From Cynocephalus volans (lineage: Eukaryota > Chordata > Mammalia > Dermoptera > Cynocephalidae): a DNA stretch of 64,000 bases. The stretch spans positions 31,796,293-31,860,292 of the forward strand of contig NC_084469.1 in the NCBI RefSeq assembly GCF_027409185.1. The letters run 5' to 3'. Made by a program: the position numbers and the translations under genes. Within the stretch, counting starts at the first letter, position 1; every line of letters starts with the position of its first letter. Below the pieces are notes generated by a model, which saw only the letters and a list, made by a program, of their open reading frames with translations, did not search any database and was not told the DNA's origin. Positions 22,232 through 35,939 of this stretch are shown piece by piece.

Positions 22232-23225
22232 AGAAATTATTTATAGGATTTTTATTTTCACATTTTTTTTCCTGCTCCTTGCATCATCGCTGTTTTCCCC
22301 ATGTTCCTTTTTTCTGTTTGTTTGGATCTCTCTCTTTCAAGTTAGATGCTGTCCTTAAATATCTGGTGATTCTGGGCTGCCCATTCTTGTCTAACTGCGA
22401 CGAAAAAAGATGAATGGGAGCTCGGACGGAGTGGGAGAGCCTTGTTCATAGGAAGGACTTACTACAAAGTCATTGGGCAGCCAGGTGGCTTTTTAAACTG
22501 GGACGGGACTCCAGAATGTTAGAATTTGCAGGTCTTTGCTCTGGAGCCATTCAGTTATCCAGAAAGAACTTCTCGAATCTGCTGGCTGTGGGAGGGGGCA
22601 CTGTGGGGGTAAGGGGACAGGGCTGGGGTAAGCCTGCCAGAGATGCCTGCTCACTTTCGAAAGTAGGAGGAAGAAGAGGGTCCAACCACCCCCTAGGCAG
22701 GCCACTTAGCCCTCCTGTCTTTAGTCCCATGCCTCATTCCCACCTTCTGTAGATTTGTCTCTCCGTGTCCTCAGAACCTAGAGTTCTGCAAGGCACGATC
22801 CCTTCTGGCTTGTTAGTTTCCTGGACCACGGGGAGCCAGTGATTGCCAGCTCTGCCAAATCAGTTCCTCTCTTCCCCATCTTTCAAATATTTTTGGAGCT
22901 CTCTCATTTATGTTTGTCCCTTCCCTCATTTTTTTCCCTTATGGCTTTATATATTCTTTATTCCTTTTACTCAACTAAATTGCCATTTTAGTTGAGTATT
23001 AGAAGGGAGATGTGAGCAATCTGCCATTCTTATTCAGAAGTGGGTTGCATTTTAAAAACAAAATTGGCTGTATTGCTCAAAGAGGAGGTGTGGGGAAGGT
23101 AAACCAATTTGTGTGCAAGACATACATTCTCACTCACATAGCTGTACCTGCCTTACATAGTGAAGTCCCTGTGAGAGGGGCCAGCCTGTGAGAACCCCAG
23201 ATGGTGGACATAGTGCCCACCTCAC
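22232..23225. other. Intergenic, no gene
   Basis: Mixed sequence with T-rich stretches; no gene, RNA gene or nameable repeat seen. Confidence 0.55.
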
Positions 23226-23310
23226 AGAGTTGTCATGAGTATTAAATGGCCTAATACAAGTAAAATGCTTAGCATAGTGTCTGGCATTTGAGTACTCAAG
23301 CGGTAACAAT
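23226..23310 (+). mobile_element. MIR SINE fragment
   Basis: AGAGTTGTCATGAGTATTAAATGG followed by AAAATGCTTAGCATAGTGTCTGGCA is the 3' part of a sense MIR. Confidence 0.75.
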
Positions 23311-23689
23311 TATAATCATTCTTATAATTTTGGGGTGAACTTGACTAAGAGCTCTGGGATGTAGACAAACTTCTTTCCATCCTATTCTGTGCCCTGAAGC
23401 AAGGAGCAGCCTTTTGCAGCCTTCTCCTGGGAAGTCCTCCAGATTTCAGGGCTCTTTGGATTTTGAGGAGGCAGTGGGGAGATCCCTTTGGTCTTGGCCA
23501 TTCTGGCATTGGGCATAATTGGCATATGTGGGGCATCCCAGCCCAGCCTGGAATGTTCTTGCTTCTTGACATGAACCTGTCTCTTTGCAAACAAAGTCAC
23601 TTTGTGTCTGTCCCCTTGGCCCTCTTCTGACGTTTTCTTCTACCCATCTCCACCCATAGACATCTTTTTCACCCAGAAATAGCTCAAAC

Positions 23690-23890
23690 TTGGGATCGAG
23701 ATCTGATCATCCTGGTTTGAATCCCAACTCTGTCACTGATGAGCCATGTACCCTGGGCAAGCACTCCATCCTCTATGGGCCTTAGTTTCCTCATCTGTCA
23801 AATGAAGATGGTAATAATAGCACCTAACTCATAGAGCTGCTGTGGGGATTAAAGAGGTAATCCATGGAAAGTGTCCAGCCGGGTACTCAG
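23690..23890 (+). mobile_element. MIR SINE, near complete
   Basis: CTGGTTTGAATCCCAACTC, TAGTTTCCTCATCTGTCAAATG, GGTAATAATAGCACCTAAC and GGGGATTAAAGAGGTAATCC in sense MIR order. Confidence 0.88.
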
Positions 23891-24162
23891 AGTTCAAAAG
23901 AAGTTAGCTCTACCCTATCTTCTTTCTCGGCTTAAGCCCTCCTGCAAACTTCATAGCTGCAGGCACAACTGGAGATGAGGACTCTTAGGGGTATGAAGCT
24001 TTTCCAATGGCTGAGGCAGAGGAAATGCGATCTCCTTGATTTTGTTTGTAGCTTCTACTACACCACATAGCAACAGGACAACATAGCAACCAAGTGAGAG
24101 TGATTCTGTTTTGTTCCAAGTCAGTCAACTTGCTTTAAAAAAAAAAAAGTCATCCAAACTTT

Positions 24163-24163
24163 A

Positions 24164-24205
<42 letters not shown>

Positions 24206-24206
24206 A
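24163..24206 (+). repeat. (CAA)n microsatellite
   Basis: About fourteen CAA units following an A-rich segment at 24135-24147. Confidence 0.95.
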
Positions 24207-24829
24207 ACAAAGCTTCTCGAGTAGTTTTCTTGTCATACAGACAAACCCTTTATGGTAAAAATGGTATTTGATTTTCGTTTTTGCTTAAAGCAGTTATTGC
24301 AAATTTAAAAACTGATCACAAATTCCCTGCCTGGGCTCTTCTGACCGTTTTATAAACTAGTTACTATACTGCCCTCTAGTGGAATGTAATGATTTCCTTG
24401 CCTTTAGGGTCTTGCTTAGATTTTAAATAGGACCCCATTTCTTATTTATTATTGATAGTATTAGGCTCATTTGAAGATATGGCTTATCTACATATTCTAT
24501 AAAACTCTTTTTAAAAAATTACTTATTATTTCACTTTTAGTCGTTTGAACTATGAGACTTGCTTTCCACTAAGCTTCTATCTTCCTACAGAGCAGTTCTA
24601 CCTGGTGGGCACGTCAGTCCTGCTCTTGCAGTTTGCTCCAGGCTCAGAAGGCTAATCACAAATTAGTCCACAGCAGTTCAGCCTTGGTGGGGAGAGCAGG
24701 CCTCACCAGGGCACAGGCCAATTGTTCTGCACAGGGGTTGCAGTTAGAACTCAAAGAAACTGCCTGAAATCATCCTTTTGTGCCAGTCCCTGTCCAGCTT
24801 CTCCTCAGCTGGATGTGCTGATGTTGCTA

Positions 24830-25365
24830 AAGAGGATCAGAATATGCCACCCCCAAATATGCTACCTTGGCAGAAGGATTCTTTTGAGCTTTAGGCAATG
24901 GAGAAACAACAGTTGCAGGAAAAGTTCTCTGCCCTCCCCTTATCTGCCTAAAAGCAGGGCATAAGTTTTCCTTTGAGGATGATTATGCCTCTGTACCAGG
25001 AAGAGGAGACAGACCCTTACCACTGGTGATGGCCAGACACATTGAGATTATTCTGCATAAACAGATCTTACTAAAATAACCCTTCCTTGCTTAGTTTCCC
25101 TCATATATTTCCTACGTACTTTCCCCAAATTTACTGTCTCTAGAAGCCCAACGCCCCTTTCCTTAGTCTAGTCACTTTTCCATAGTATGTCACCCTTTGT
25201 TAAAATGGTATATAGGTCCCCAAGTTTAACCACTTCTTTGTGTTTTCACGTTCTTTTTGTAAAGCTCCTGTGCACGTCAAAATATTAACATCAAATAAAA
25301 ATGGTATACCTTTTCTCCTGCTAATCTGTCTTTTTATCAGTTTAATCTGCAGGTACTCAGAAAGA
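24830..25365 (+). mobile_element. Putative solo LTR (ERV class I-like)
   Basis: LTR-like layout: an upstream region with ATGCCACCCCCAAATATGC, a TATA-like GGTATATAGGTCCCC at about 25208, an AATAAA in TCAAATAAAAATGG at about 25293, and a tail ending TTTTATCAGTTTAATCTGC. I could not fix the TG...CA ends or a target duplication. Confidence 0.5.
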
Positions 25366-28125
25366 ACATAAGCTGGTGGGGGATAAACTTTTCCTCTCCT
25401 ATAATCCCAGGTGTGGAGTTGATCATGGAAGAGGCAGGAGGTGGGTCAGCAGCTTCCTCTCCGCCCTCAGGGGAGCACCTTGCAGTCGGTTCAGCTCTCG
25501 AGTGTTGCTCCCTCATCTGACTGGGCAGCCTCAGCTGCTGTGCCTGACAAATGGCAAAAGACAAGAAACCAACCACACAAAGAGCCCTGCGTGCACTTTG
25601 CCCCGCCTCGTCTTGACTTTCAAGTGGCTTTCTGTGCCTATGAAATGTTAATCCTCATGGGTGAAATCCAAACTGGTTTAACCTCAGAGCTACAAGGCCC
25701 AGCTACAATGGTGAGCAAGAGGGCACTAAATTTCTTCTCCTGAAATACAAGGGATCTATTCAACAAACTTGCAGTTCCCATACAAAAAGCTCTTCTTGTA
25801 TCAGATCAGCAAAGGAAATCGGTCCGAGTGCAAAGATAATTTTAGATTTATGTTGTTTTCTGTGGAAAAGTGAAACCCAAGGGAAGACCACTGTAGGACA
25901 GAGCAAACACCTCTGAAGGTGCAGCATTTCTTAAACTTAAGTTCTGAATGAGCAGTTTTGTGGTTTTAACAAGCACCTCCTGGGGGATTCCAGTACAGAC
26001 TGTTGGAGGGTTGCCTGCATTCTGAGGAGACGTTGTCTGCCAAGATTCAATAGCAGACACATTAAAACTATCAGGAAACACAAGGCCATGACAAATAGTA
26101 AAAGAAGAATAGATATATTTACATTTTTGAAGGTTTGGCCCAATCAGACTTTGCTTGGTCCACGTAAATGTCAGTAGATAGGTATTTACAAACAATAAAC
26201 ATATGTTTAGCATCCTGAACTGTACTTTTAAATAACACATTAAAGAATAGTCTTGATTTATGAAATGTGTTAGTCTGTAGTTAACATTTAAGACAATTAA
26301 TGATGATTAATTAACATGTAATTTTTACTATGCAATATTAACTTAAAAATACCTTTCATGACTCAAGGAATCAAGTGGTTGTGCAAACTTTTGTAGAAGG
26401 GCCTGGCTTGCACAAGTATCTGTTTCCATTTTGCTCTTGTAAACTGGACCTTCAGATCTTGTTGATGTGTTTGATAATTTCAACATAAAGAGAAAACGTA
26501 ACTGCCCAGGCATACTCTGTGTAGTGTGGATCATTCTTTGTAAAATCTGTTAACAACCAACTTTATATGAAAAAAAAAAAAAGCGGTTTAAGAAAAAAAT
26601 CTCTCAAAATTTACTTTTCTTAGAAGATTCTGGTATTTGTATTAGGAAATCTAGTTTAACCATATATTTTAATTTTTTGGCTTATTCATTTAAAAAAGAT
26701 AACTGGGTGCCTGTTTTGTGCCAGGTACTCTTCTTAGTATTGGTCTAACTCCATCTTTAAAGCAATTTTCAGTGAATATAATTATACTGATTATATATTA
26801 TGTACTTCCCTGTGACTAATATAAGATGGAATAGTTAATTTCAAAAGAAATTATTTTCTTGCATGTTATTTTAGTGAAAGTTCTGCTTCCTTTTCCCTCA
26901 TGCAGAGAAATGTGTTTTCACCTAATGCAGAGGGGCAGAAATGCTTTCTCTTTATGTTGGACTCAAGGGCCAACATTATTCTAGCGACTGTAGGACAGGT
27001 GGCAGACATGTTCTCGTGTCCTAGTTGCTGCCATTGAAAGTTCAGGAGTTTGCCTGAGATCATAACCTGCAGGTTAGATAATGTGTCATTGGAGAGAGAT
27101 CCAAAAATTTCCAGTTGAAAACTATGCAAAAGTCAGTGTGTTTTGATGTCTTATTCAAATCACTTAGCAGAATACATGCTATTTTCATTTACATTAGATA
27201 CATGAGACAGTTTTCAAATGAAGTATATAGCTTTTTAGTAAAGACTGAAATTCAAAATTGCCTGCAAGGTGAATAAAAGCATTTTAAGGAATGACAATAA
27301 TTTTATTTCTGTGAAGATCATGTGGCAGAACAGTGTTGGTCAAAGCTAAGTTTGGTTGCTCACCACAGAAAAGACAAAAAAAAAAAAAATCAAACACTCT
27401 GATAACAAAAATAACCGGGAAGGTGCCTTTTCTTATCATTGACGTCAGCTGGGAGACAGAAGGGCAAGCTCGGAACCGCTTCCCCGACTGATCAGAATTT
27501 GGGGCTTTTAAAGGGAAGGAAAGAATGTGGGTGTGCGGGTGGTAGCAGCGGGGTGGGGGGAATGGGAGACCCCCAGGTGCGTTGAATCAGATGTCAGGGG
27601 CTCATGATGGACAGGGACTTGGACGTCATGAAAACTGTGACTGGTGGTCTGGTGAGTTTCTGGTTCTGACCTGGAAGAGAACTCAAAAACACCAATCTTA
27701 GCCATGTATCAGTGGAACATAGAGCATCTGACTCTGACTCTCACCAAATGTCCATGCTTTGAGCGAGGTATAGATTAACGACTAGAAGGCTTTGTTCACA
27801 CAGGCTGATTAAGCAAGCGTGAAAAGCAGAAAGGAAATTTAGACTCTGTGAAAGGGCGGGGAGAACTGAGCCCTAGTTTCTAAGTTCTTAAGGTAGATTA
27901 AGTAAGGGAAGTGGAGGAAACGGGAAGGAGGCTCAGTTTTGCTCTTACCCCTTAAGTTTATGGAGGCTACGTACAGGATCAAGGAAAAGTCTTTTAAAGA
28001 AACTCTTAAGGGGGCCCAGTTTCAATCACTGAGTCTAATTCTTCATTCTCTGGACAGGGAATCCATCTAAGAAATAAATAGAAGTATAAAAAATATATTT
28101 TTTGTTTATGGCTAAGGGGAAATAT
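25366..28125. other. Intergenic, no gene; CRE-like sites
   Basis: No coding exon or nameable repeat seen. Holds a perfect CRE palindrome TGACGTCA at 27440-27447 overlapping an E-box (CAGCTG), and GACGTCAT at 27622-27629. Confidence 0.5.
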
Positions 28126-28204
28126 GAGGTTACTTCAAAAAGTTCATGGAAAGATTCACATTATCTTTTAATTCAATTTTTTCATGAATTTTTAAAGTAC
28201 CCTC
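28126..28204 (-). mobile_element. Mariner-like MITE copy 3, intact 79 bp
   Basis: GAGGTTACTTCAAAAAGTTC at the left and a tail ending TTTTTAAAGTACCCTC at the right; interior inverted relative to copies 1 and 2. TA-rich flanks on both sides (aatat / ctatat). This uninterrupted copy defines the element length. Confidence 0.85.
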
Positions 28205-28849
28205 CTATATCATGGGATAAGAACTGGATGTAAGGGAAAATATGTTCATGATGAATGAACAAATAGGAAATTTCATCAGAGAAATAGAAACTACTGAAAA
28301 ATAGCCAATGGTTGCATTCTAAAACTAAAAAAAAAACAAAAAAACACAATATCTGACATAGAATTCACAGTGGAAATTACAAAAAAAGAAGTCAGTGAAT
28401 TTGAAGATAGAAGAATAAAAATTATCTGATTTAAAGAACACAGAGAAAAAAGATTAGAAAAAGAATAATGGGACATATCTTTGGAAAAAATAAGTGCCCC
28501 TTGGGAAGGAAAAACGAGCCAGGGAGATAAGAATAGGAAGAAGATTTACTTCTCAATGTACACCCTTTTATGTTATTTAAAATTTTAATCATCTGCATGT
28601 ATTACCTATTTAAATAGAAACTATGTACATACTGGGTTAATATGCCCTAGACTTAACCTTGGTAATTCTCATTGAGTGGGTCTAAGAAGAACTTTTTAAA
28701 AGTTGATGTCGATATGAACTGATGGTTAGGAACAACCATCCTATGACATATGCTGTTTGTATCACTTATTTGTGATAATATGCTGCCTCATAAGTGAACG
28801 TCCCTGAGTATGTCAAGACTCCAAGCACCTTCAAGAGAACGGAGGGTGT

Positions 28850-29050
28850 TAAGTATTTATTGAGCATCTGCAGCACTTTGCATATGTTATTACATGTAGC
28901 ACCCAATGTGATAGACACTGTGTATCCATCTTTCACATGTGAGGGAAATGAGATGTAGAGAGACAAGCAATTTGTCCAAGATCACACAGCTGGTAGGAGC
29001 TTGAACTGGACCTGAACTCAGGTCTGATACCAGAGGTGACCACATGCTAC
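28850..29050 (-). mobile_element. MIR SINE
   Basis: Antisense MIR: AAGTATTTATTGAGCATCTGC, then AATTTGTCCAAGATCACACAGC and TTGAACTGGACCTGAACTCAGG. Confidence 0.85.
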
Positions 29051-29489
29051 CCACCTGAAGCCCCCAGCGCAATGCTATGCAGTGAGCGGAGCTTGAAAAA
29101 GGATTTGTTAAATGAATGACTAAATAATGTGAAAACTTTCTGAAATGCAGGCACTTCACTACTAATTAGGTATTCAGGAAAAGTACAAAAGTTCTATTCA
29201 TTATGTGCCTGCCTGGACTGGTTCTGGAGCTGTGCCTCTCTACAAGAAAAAAACAGTGATTAGGAACTGGAGTTAATTATACAAATGTAGGTTACATAAT
29301 GCCTTCACCAGAGCAGAAATTTGATTTCAGTTTTCTTTATAGTAAATGACCAAATGTAGTGACTCTTCTTTTTAACTGGTTGGTCCTGACTGGTTAATAG
29401 CTGGTCATTGTAGCTGAAATCTTCTAGCCCCTTCTCTTATTTGTTACAGGATTATCTGTCTTATTCCTACTTGTTGATGCTGGTCTAGA

Positions 29490-29990
29490 GTCAATTTTAC
29501 TTAAAAATTTATTTATTTTTGCAAAGGTAATATGTGTATATGGTGCAAAATGTAAAAGATATGAAAGGGTATTCAGTGAAGTCTCCCTTCTACTGCTGCC
29601 CCTGGCCACCTAGTTTGTTTCAGAGTCAGCCAATGTCAACTATTTCTTTGGTACCCTTCTGGAGATACTCATGCATTTACAGGCAAATATATGTATGTTT
29701 TCTTTCCCCCCTCTTATTTACACAAATATTTTTGATGACATAATATACAATATCAACCTTTCTGCATAGAAAGGTTTCAGTTAACATTATCCTTTGGAGA
29801 TCATTTCATCTGTAGTACCTAAGGTCTTTCCTCATTCTTTTATAGCTTCATCGTTTATAATTGTAAGGATTACCATAATTTATTTAACAAGCCCTCGACT
29901 GATGAGCATATAAGTTGTTTCTAGTCTTTTACCATCATCAGCCTTGCTGCAATGAATAACTTTGTGCATGCAGGCATCATTTTAAAGCCA
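29490..29990 (-). mobile_element. Old L1 3' end (L1ME-like)
   Basis: Antisense L1 3' landmarks: AATGTAAAAGATATGAAAGGG, AGATCATTTCATCTGTAGTACC and CCTTGCTGCAATGAATAAC; closely parallel in layout to 15735-16560 and 41640-42050. Confidence 0.7.
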
Positions 29991-30180
29991 TCTCATGCTT
30001 TCTTTCTTGCTTTTGATTACATTTGGTCTTATTTCTGGTGTATCTGGTGGAGCCCTGAATATTTTAATATGTTCAACATTTGGTTTGGTGGCCTAGAAAG
30101 CAGCCAAGATCAAGCTTTCTAAGTCTGATCAAATAGATACATATTCCTTGAGTGCCTCCAAAGCAGAAACCTTAAAGCCT

Positions 30181-30197
30181 TAAAATAAAGGAAGTTT
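30181..30197 (+). repeat. 5' target-site duplication of the HDGFL3 retrocopy
   Basis: taaaataaaggaagttt, identical to 32341-32357. The sequence at its 5' edge (cctt/aaaat) is the complement of the L1 endonuclease preference TTTT/AA. Confidence 0.97.
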
Positions 30198-31193
<996 letters not shown>

Positions 31194-32340
31194 AAAACCA
31201 GTGAAGGGACCTAACTACCATAATGAATGCTGCATATTAAGAGAAACCACAAGAAGGTTATATGTTTGGTTGTCTAATATTCTTGGATTTGATATGAACC
31301 AACACATAGTCCTTGTTGTCATTGACAGAACCCCCATTTGTATGTACATTACTCACATTCCTCTCTGTTGTGTTTGGGGGAAAAAAAACATTTTAGCCTT
31401 TTTTAAAAGTTATTGATTTAATTTCATGTTATTTGGTTGCATGAAGTTGCCCTTAACCACTAAGGATTATCAAGATTTTTTCACAGACTTATACATGTCT
31501 AGGGTCCTTTTATTAAGGCAGTTATGATCATCATTTTCTTGCCTTTACCCCACCATCACCAAACACTCAGTTAAATATAAATTAGCATCTTTTTAGATGA
31601 CCACTCAACATAATACTTAAGGATGGAATTTCCTCTCTGTGACAGAACCCAGGAACTAATTCCTAGATACATAATGTTGGTATATTGAAGGTGAAATTAA
31701 AATTGTCCTTCAGTTTTGAGGCCATGTGTAAAGTTTAACCATACTGTAAAATATCTATTCTGTATTAGAAATAGCTAGTTAACAACTTAAACTTCTCAAA
31801 ATTCATATTGTTATGTATACAAACTGAGTTTCTACATGTGAAGTTAGTCAGTCTTTTTGTGTTACTCCAAAATAAAAGCAATGACATTTTTTCCCAATGC
31901 CAATACAATTTGAGCTAATCACTCAAGATGGGTACTTTACATTTTAAATCTGGAATCAGCAGCAGCCCTATGGGAAACCAGACAAAACATCAACTTTTAA
32001 ATATAGACTTTTAAAATGAATTCTTTTCTTTTGGAAGTAGAATTAGAATAGTTAATCTTTATCCACAGACCATTATTATGTGTACATTATTGTTGCTATT
32101 GTGATAATAGAGAATTTTATTTATTTTTATGCCAGCTTATATTGTGAGAATACATTTAGTCAGTTTGGGTTTTATCAATCCTGTTATGCTTGTCCTTGGA
32201 ACATCTTTCGCGTATTCAAGGTTTGTAGTTGAAAAGTTTACTGTAAAAAAAAAAATCAAAAACAAAAAAATGTATTGTTTTTACAGAATAAATTTATTGG
32301 AATGTGTAAGAAAAAAATAAAAAATAAAAAATAAAAAAAA
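31194..32340 (+). other. 3' UTR, poly(A) signal and poly(A) tail of the HDGFL3 retrocopy
   Basis: AT-rich 3' UTR ending with AATAAA at 32287-32292, about 18 nt before an A-rich tail (32311-32340) interrupted by single T residues. The spacing is that of a genuine mRNA 3' end. Confidence 0.9.
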
Positions 32341-32357
32341 TAAAATAAAGGAAGTTT
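32341..32357 (+). repeat. 3' target-site duplication of the HDGFL3 retrocopy
   Basis: taaaataaaggaagttt, identical to 30181-30197, directly after the poly(A) tail. Confidence 0.97.
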
Positions 32358-32759
32358 CATAAAAGTTACTCCAGTAATCTTAGAGATGAGGGACCGTTTA
32401 TAGCACTTTCAAGATTATGATGTGATCCAGGTGCCCAGACTTCCAGCAGTAGGGAAGTCTGACAGAAGGGCTCCTGCCCAGGATGGGTGGAGAAGCTTCC
32501 AGAAGAAGCTTACAGAAGTAGGTAGGATTGTTCAAAAGGTCACCCACGTAGCCTGTTTTTCCTTAAGGAGAACCACGAGCATGTGGCAAAGGGCAGGAAA
32601 TGACCACTTAGCTCAAACTCCACAAAGCAAATATGGGCAGATTTAGAAAAGATTTAGTCAATCCTTCTGGCATTACAACTTGCAAAGGTCTCTTATGAGC
32701 ATGTGAGTCAGCGTGGTGCTCAGATAATGGGCACGGTAGTGTCAAAAGACAAAAGCACA

Positions 32760-33100
32760 ACAAATTTAGTTTAAAGATCTTAACTGGCTTTTATTCACAA
32801 TTCTGGAATTCCTCTGCCCTGGAATTGTCTGGCTAGAAATGTGGTCAGACAGTATATGTGGATAGAAAACTGAAGTGAGTTATAGAGCTTAATTGGTTAC
32901 AGTCTTATTTGAATCAATTGGCTGCATAGGACTGATTAAATCTCAGCTGCTGTGACTAACTGAAACTCAGCTGTTACATGACAATGCGCCTATGTTAATA
33001 TTATTTAGCATGAATGACTCCATATTGGCTTGGTCTGTGGGAGCCTAGTCCAAATCAATGGTCTCCTGCAAATTTTATTTAACAGTATTTAACATCACAT
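32760..33100. mobile_element. Possible LTR-like fragment
   Basis: TTTAAAGATCTTAACTGGCTTTTATTC and GGAATTGTCTGGCTAGAAATG resemble an ERV LTR 3' part. Family, ends and strand not resolved. Confidence 0.35.
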
Positions 33101-33104
33101 GCTC

Positions 33105-33310
33105 TAGAGTCAGGTAGTTAAAATCTCGGCTCTACCATTTATTAACTGTGCCGCAAGTAATTTTGTGCCTCATCCCTTCTTCTGAAAAATGCGGTCAATA
33201 ATCAACGCTACCTTCAAGGGTTCTTGTGTAGTTTAAATGGGGTAATATCTGTAAAGCATTTAGCAGAGTTCCTGGTACCTAATAAATGCTTGATAAATTG
33301 TGGTGGTGGC
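33105..33310 (+). mobile_element. MIR SINE
   Basis: Sense MIR: AGAGTCAGGTAGTTAAAATCTCGGCTCTACCA, then AGTTTAAATGGGGTAATATC and GGTACCTAATAAATGCTTGAT. Confidence 0.85.
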
Positions 33311-34136
33311 TAATTACTATTTAAGGAGAAATAGCAAATGTGTCACAACTTATGTCCGAACCACAAGTGCACTACTTCAAAATTTAGTGAAGACTTGTAG
33401 AAATAAATACATTTTGTATTTATTCTTGGCTATAATGTTTCTAGCTACAGGGCTTTGATTTATTTTGCACCCTGGTGCCAATTGCAGGGGGACGACACCT
33501 CCTAGAGATGAGAAACAGGGACCTGAATCGGGCTTTGCTGAAGAACTGTAGCTTGGAGTCCCTGGGATATGCCATAAAGTACCATAATTGATCAGTTTCT
33601 TACGAATCTTTCTCTTTTTTCTTTCTTTATTCATTATTAGTGGAATTTATGAGGAAAAAAAGAGTCTTGCTCCAGAGAGTGTTCAGGAGAGACGTCTGTA
33701 GCTCTTCAAGCCTCATAGAATACCGGAAAAATCCATTATTAGGTAGAGTGATGGACTATGTCTTTTCTGAGATTTTTTTAAACAAAAGAGTGAACACAGC
33801 TTTTTTGGTACAGTTTAGGAACACAGTTATCTGCACGCAAGTGAATGAACGCGGTGACAGTGCTTTCTCTCGACTTTATGACAACTGATCTAGGAAAAGG
33901 GCACATCAATATCTTTTAAATTCGTGGGCAGTTAAAAATGACGTTAAGTTTTATTTGGGGGCTACTTGAGATAATCAGATATCAGTTTCCAAAGAGGAAA
34001 TGCAAATGTTAAGCAAAATATGAAGTCGAACGGCACAGCTACAAATACCCTGTTTCTGCACAATTTCATGAACAGTGCATAGAAGCTCCTGGTGTCTGGG
34101 ATTTCCAGAGGTCCGATTTGGGATAAATTTTGGAGA

Positions 34137-34175
34137 GAGGGAAGGGAAGGAGGGAAGGAGGGAAGGGAAAGGGGG
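34137..34175 (+). repeat. GGAA-rich purine microsatellite
   Basis: Repeats of GGGAAGGA / GGGAAGGG giving several GGAA cores in a row, followed by an AAAGGGGG run. Confidence 0.9.
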
Positions 34176-34409
34176 AGATCGGATAAGGGGCATAAAGAAT
34201 AAGTATGATTTTTAACAATGAATATGCTAATACAAAACAAATGAAAAAAATGAAAAAATTAGCATAATCTGTTAATTCTGGGTCTGGAGAATGAACAAGT
34301 TACTCTCCAGGATAGTGGAAGGGGAGAAACCCTCCCCAGATTTACACAGCTCCATCACTGGTCTATAGGAAAAATTAAGCAAACTCACATTTTCCTTATC
34401 TTTAAGATG

Positions 34410-34777
34410 TTTGAGTGTATGAATGTTTGTGTCCCCACCTACCCCCCAAATTCATATATAGAAATCCTAACCTCCAAGGTGGTGGTATTAGGAGGTGGGG
34501 CCTCTGGGAGATGATTAGGTCATGGGTGTGGAGCCCCATGATTGAGATTAGTGCCCTTATAAAAGAGACCCCAGAGAGCTCCTTGCCCCTTCCACCATGT
34601 GAGGACTCAGTGAGAAGATGTTGTCTATGAGAAAGGGGGTCTTATCAGACATCTTATCTGCACGTGCCTTGATCTTGGACTTCCCCACCTTCAGAACCAT
34701 GAGAAATAAATTTCTGTTCTTTGTAAGACACTCAGTCTATGCTATTTTGTTATTGCAGCCTGAACAGACTTAGATAA
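34410..34777 (+). mobile_element. MaLR-type solo LTR
   Basis: Classic MaLR order: GAATGTTTGTGTCCCC, ATTCATATATAGAAATCCTAAC, TATTAGGAGGTGGGGCCTC, TGCCCTTATAAAAGAGACCCC, CCACCATGTGAGGAC, ATCTTGGACTTCC, AGAAATAAATTTCTG (poly(A) signal) and GCAGCCTGAACAGAC. Full-length LTR without an internal region. Confidence 0.8.
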
Positions 34778-35289
34778 TTAATAACCATTATTATTCTTCA
34801 ATTAAAATGTTACTCATGTCCAAATATTGGTCTATTGAGGAAACTTGAAAGTGAAGGGCTATATTCACTTCCTACATTTCGCATGTAGAGAAGCAATTTA
34901 CAAAGAATAAAAAGCTGAGAAATATTTAGTTGAGCATTGTGGAAAGCAAGTTTTTTTATGCCTTTATGGTTTCCATTGGACAAGTACAATCATCTTGGCT
35001 ATGCTAGATCACAAAGAAAGTGATTTCTGTTTTTAATTTTCCTTTTTGAGTGTCTGAGATGATTGCTTAGGAATTAAAGTGGGCCAAACCTATATAGACT
35101 GGAGGGAAAGGAAACAGGACTATTTCTTAATCTGTTGAAGGCCACAGGTGCGGTGCTATGCAATATAAAAACAACAAGACTAAAAAGTGAAAGACTCAGT
35201 CATTGGATAAAGTTATTTATGTGATGCTCAATAAACATTCCCAATATTTTTCACTAAACTGACCTAATTAACCAACTGTTTTGAATCCT

Positions 35290-35435
35290 AACTTTGAATC
35301 CTAGACCTGAAGTCTAGTCCTGGCTCTGCACTGACTTGCTCATGTGACCTTGGATATAGCCCTTCACTACTTTAGGTCTCTCTCCCCTCTTCTGCAAACC
35401 GAGAGGGTTAAACTACGTGATTTCTATGACTTGTT
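35290..35435 (+). mobile_element. MIR SINE
   Basis: Sense MIR core: AGTCCTGGCTCTGCACTGAC, TGCTCATGTGACCTTGGATA. Confidence 0.75.
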
Positions 35436-35617
35436 TTCCTTCCTTATTCTTATTTCTCAACAGAATTTAATGTGGGTCCTCTTAGAGCAGAAAGGAATTT
35501 CTTCTAAGAGAAACATAAATAACTTCTACATTGTTTATTAACCATATTAATCATGAAAATTACTATAGATTCTTTCGAAGCCCAGCATTCTGAGCCATGG
35601 AAATTTTCTCCTAAAGC

Positions 35618-35782
35618 AGTGATTCTCAAACTTGAGCCTGCATCAGAAACACCTGGAGGGTTTGTTGAACAGATTGCTGTGCCACACCTAGGGTTTCTGA
35701 TTCAGTAGGTCTGGGTGGGGCCCACGAATTTGCATTCCTAACAAGTTCCTGGGTGATGCTAAGCTGCTGGTTGGGACAAGGC
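35618..35782 (+). mobile_element. MER5A-like hAT-Charlie MITE
   Basis: CAGTGATTCTCAAACTTGAGCC, ATCAGAAACACCTGGAGGG, CTGATTCAGTAGGTCTGGG and CTAACAAGTTCCTGGGTGATGC are the standard MER5A blocks in order. Confidence 0.88.
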
Positions 35783-35939
35783 TGTGACACCCACAGGTGC
35801 AAATGCCTCTCAGGATGGCGTGTTGCCTCCCACTCCTCAAGCTTCAGGATCTATTATTATGTTCACCTGGACAGAATGATGGTGTCCTTGGAATTAGAGC
35901 TGTCAAGAAATTTAGAGGTCAATCAAACCAATTGTTTTT

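Noticed and set aside
24830-25365. Complete endogenous retrovirus
   Set aside because: Only LTR-like sequence is visible; no gag, pol or env resemblance nearby.
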